Assembly (NCBI GenBank): GCA_030549335.1
Contig: JAUKPH010000018.1
Location: 7,130,001-7,194,000 of the forward strand
DNA: 64,000 nt
Direction of reading: 5' to 3'
From: Pontederia crassipes
Lineage: Eukaryota; Streptophyta; Magnoliopsida; Commelinales; Pontederiaceae
Shown here: positions 62,824 to 64,000 of the stretch, one piece after another
Position numbering within the stretch: the stretch's first letter is position 1
Layout: the number at the start of each line of letters is the position of its first letter
Program-made: the position numbers and the translations under genes
The notes under the pieces: model-generated
What the model was told of the DNA's origin: nothing
Database searches by the model: none
What the model saw: only the letters and a program-made list of their open reading frames with translations

Positions 62824-64000
62824 GATCTTTAGAACTTTAACTCTATTTCAAACCGAAGTTGAACCGTTACAATCAAAGATAACGCTCTTGGGGATTAGAG
62901 TCTTAGAGTTAGGTTCAAAGATATAAGTTATAGATACTTATTACAACCTTTGGGTGTCCTAAGAGGTGATAGATCTTTAGAACTTTAACTCTATTTCAAA
63001 CCGAAGTTGAACCGTTACAATCAAAGATAACGCTCTTGGGGATTAGAGTCTTAGAGTTAGGTTCAAAGCTATAAGTTATAGATACTTATTACAACCTTTG
63101 GGTGTCCTAAGAGGTGATAGATCTTTAGAAATTTAACTCAATTTCAAACCGAAGTTGAACCGTTACAATCAAAGATAACGCTCTTGGGGATTATAGTCTT
63201 AGAGTAAGGTGCAAAGCTATAAGTTATAGATACTTATTACAACCTTTGGGTGCCCTAAGAGGTGATAGATCTTTAGAACTTTAACTCTATTTCAAGCCGA
63301 AGTTGAACCGTTACAATCAAAGATAACGCTCTTGGGGATTAGAGTCTTAGAGTAAGGTGCAAAGCTATAAGTTATAGATACTTATTACAACCTTTGGGTG
63401 TCCTAAGAGGTGATAGTTCTTTAGAACTTTAACTCTATTTCAATCCGAAGTTGAACCGTTATAATCAAAGATAACGCTCTTGGGGATTAGAGTCTTAGAG
63501 TTGGGTTCAAAGCTATAAGTTATAGATACTTATTACAACCTTTGGGTGTCCTAAGAGGTGATAGATCTTTAGAACTTTGACTCTATTTCAAACCGAAGTT
63601 GAACCGTTACAATCAAAGATAACGCTCTTGGGGATTTGAGTCTTAGAGTAAGGTGCAAAGCTATAAGTTATAGATACTTATTACAACCTTTGGGTGTCCT
63701 AAGAGGTGATAGTTCTTTAGAACTTTAACTCTATTTCAATCCGAAGTTGAACCGTTATAATCAAAGATAACGCTCTTGGGGATTAGAGTCTTAGAGTTGG
63801 GTTCAAAGCTATAAGTTATAGATACTTATTACAACCTTTGGGTGTCCTAAGAGGTGATAGATCTTTAGAACTTTGACTCTATTTCAAACCGAAGTTGAAC
63901 CGTTACAATCAAAGATAACGCTCTTGGGGATTTGAGTCTTAGAGTAAGGTGCAAAGCTATAAGTTATAGATACTTATTACAACCTTTGGGTGCCCTAAGA

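Larger units (their letters stand above)
1..64000 (+). repeat. Satellite DNA array, ~148-bp monomer, ~433 copies
   Basis: A unit starting gatctttagaac recurs at 1, 149, 297 and so on to the end, always in the same orientation. The period is 148 bp, and one class is 146 bp. The unit is about 36% G+C. Both window ends lie inside the array, so its true limits are unknown. I found no unique sequence, transposon or inversion. Because 148 is not a multiple of three, the frame shifts at every monomer, and all six frames meet stops at about monomer spacing, so nothing here encodes protein. Arrays of this kind and size are typical of centromeric or pericentromeric heterochromatin in plants and animals. 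The centromeric role is inference; the repeat structure is seen directly. Confidence 0.99.
55873..64000 (+). repeat. Right flank, diverged monomers
   Basis: About 55 monomers without a regular HOR. The first, at 55873, mixes H marks with ttacaatc and lacks two bases (ggattagtctt). An A unit lies at 56611. The stretch 57498-58089 follows the order of 1-592 and 18639-19230. The stretch from 58534 follows 17899 and 19527 (tataatc, aacactc, aacgatc, agctc). The stretch from 60754 follows 2960 onward. Private changes are more frequent than in the core, for example acaataaaaaataacg near 59763 and aactgtag near 61966. No other sequence is present. Confidence 0.9.

Noticed and set aside
1-64000. Protein-coding genes or long reading frames
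   Set aside because: All three forward frames meet a stop in each monomer (for example at positions 7, 15 and 101), and the reverse frames are equally broken. The 148-bp period also rotates the frame.
1-64000. CRISPR array
   Set aside because: There are no unique spacers between conserved repeats. The whole 148-bp unit repeats and varies gradually, as in satellite DNA.
1-64000. rDNA spacer, tRNA-derived or transposon-internal tandem repeat
   Set aside because: No rRNA or tRNA-like segments, no element termini or coding remnants, and no unit longer than the HORs interrupts the array.
1-64000. Assigning a species from the 148-bp monomer length
   Set aside because: Satellite lengths near 147-150 bp occur in unrelated plants and animals, and I do not recognise the sequence itself. 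Only a database search of the consensus could decide.
1-64000. Replication origin or integration site
   Set aside because: No feature stands out from the repeat background, and any candidate motif would recur in every monomer.

Overview
The whole 64 kb window is one uninterrupted satellite DNA array. It is made of about 433 head-to-tail copies of a single monomer of about 148 bp (roughly 36% G+C), all in the same orientation. I see no gene, RNA gene, transposon or unique spacer anywhere, and the length changes I could find are 1-3 bp. This points to a eukaryotic heterochromatic array, most likely centromeric or pericentromeric. The species cannot be named from the sequence: I do not recognise the monomer with confidence, and its length is shared by unrelated lineages.

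The array is layered. Below, a monomer 'starts' at its gatc (or gttc) and classes are named by diagnostic bases. (1) Left flank, 1-20266: diverged, irregularly ordered monomers. It contains a near-identical long-range duplication, 1 to ~4732 against 8876 to ~13607, at a constant offset of 8875 bp (60 monomers). A block of short local duplications follows (13904-17454), then an older mosaic (17455-20266). (2) Core, 20267-55872: a higher-order repeat (HOR) region built from eleven classes, A, B, C, D, E, F', F, G, H, I and J. The fullest unit is a 15-mer, A B C D F G C D E F' F G H I J (2216 bp). Other units are 14-, 13-, 12-, 9-, 8-, 7- and 5-mers. A 15+8 combination (about 3398 bp) recurs at 23813-30607, and a 9-mer of exactly 1330 bp runs five times in tandem at 40211-46860. 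(3) Right flank, 55873-64000: diverged monomers whose order matches parts of the left flank in direct orientation.

The HOR variants can be derived from one another by unequal crossover inside recombinant monomers. A C/F' hybrid turns the 15-mer into the 8-mer and the 12-mer. E/J and D/I hybrids make 5-mers. I/J fusions make the 9-mer. An I/F hybrid at 38733 marks the junction of a 2660-bp tandem duplication. The order F-C-D-E already exists in both flanks, so the core looks like a recent amplification of a pre-existing local order.

Each monomer carries three short inverted repeats (positions 24-40, 42-61 and 98-110) and no match to the CENP-B box. Class differences fall often on the three CpG sites (31/32, 42/43, 60/61), as expected if the array has been CpG-methylated. 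All comparisons were made by eye. Offsets are exact counts from the coordinates, but identities are estimates.
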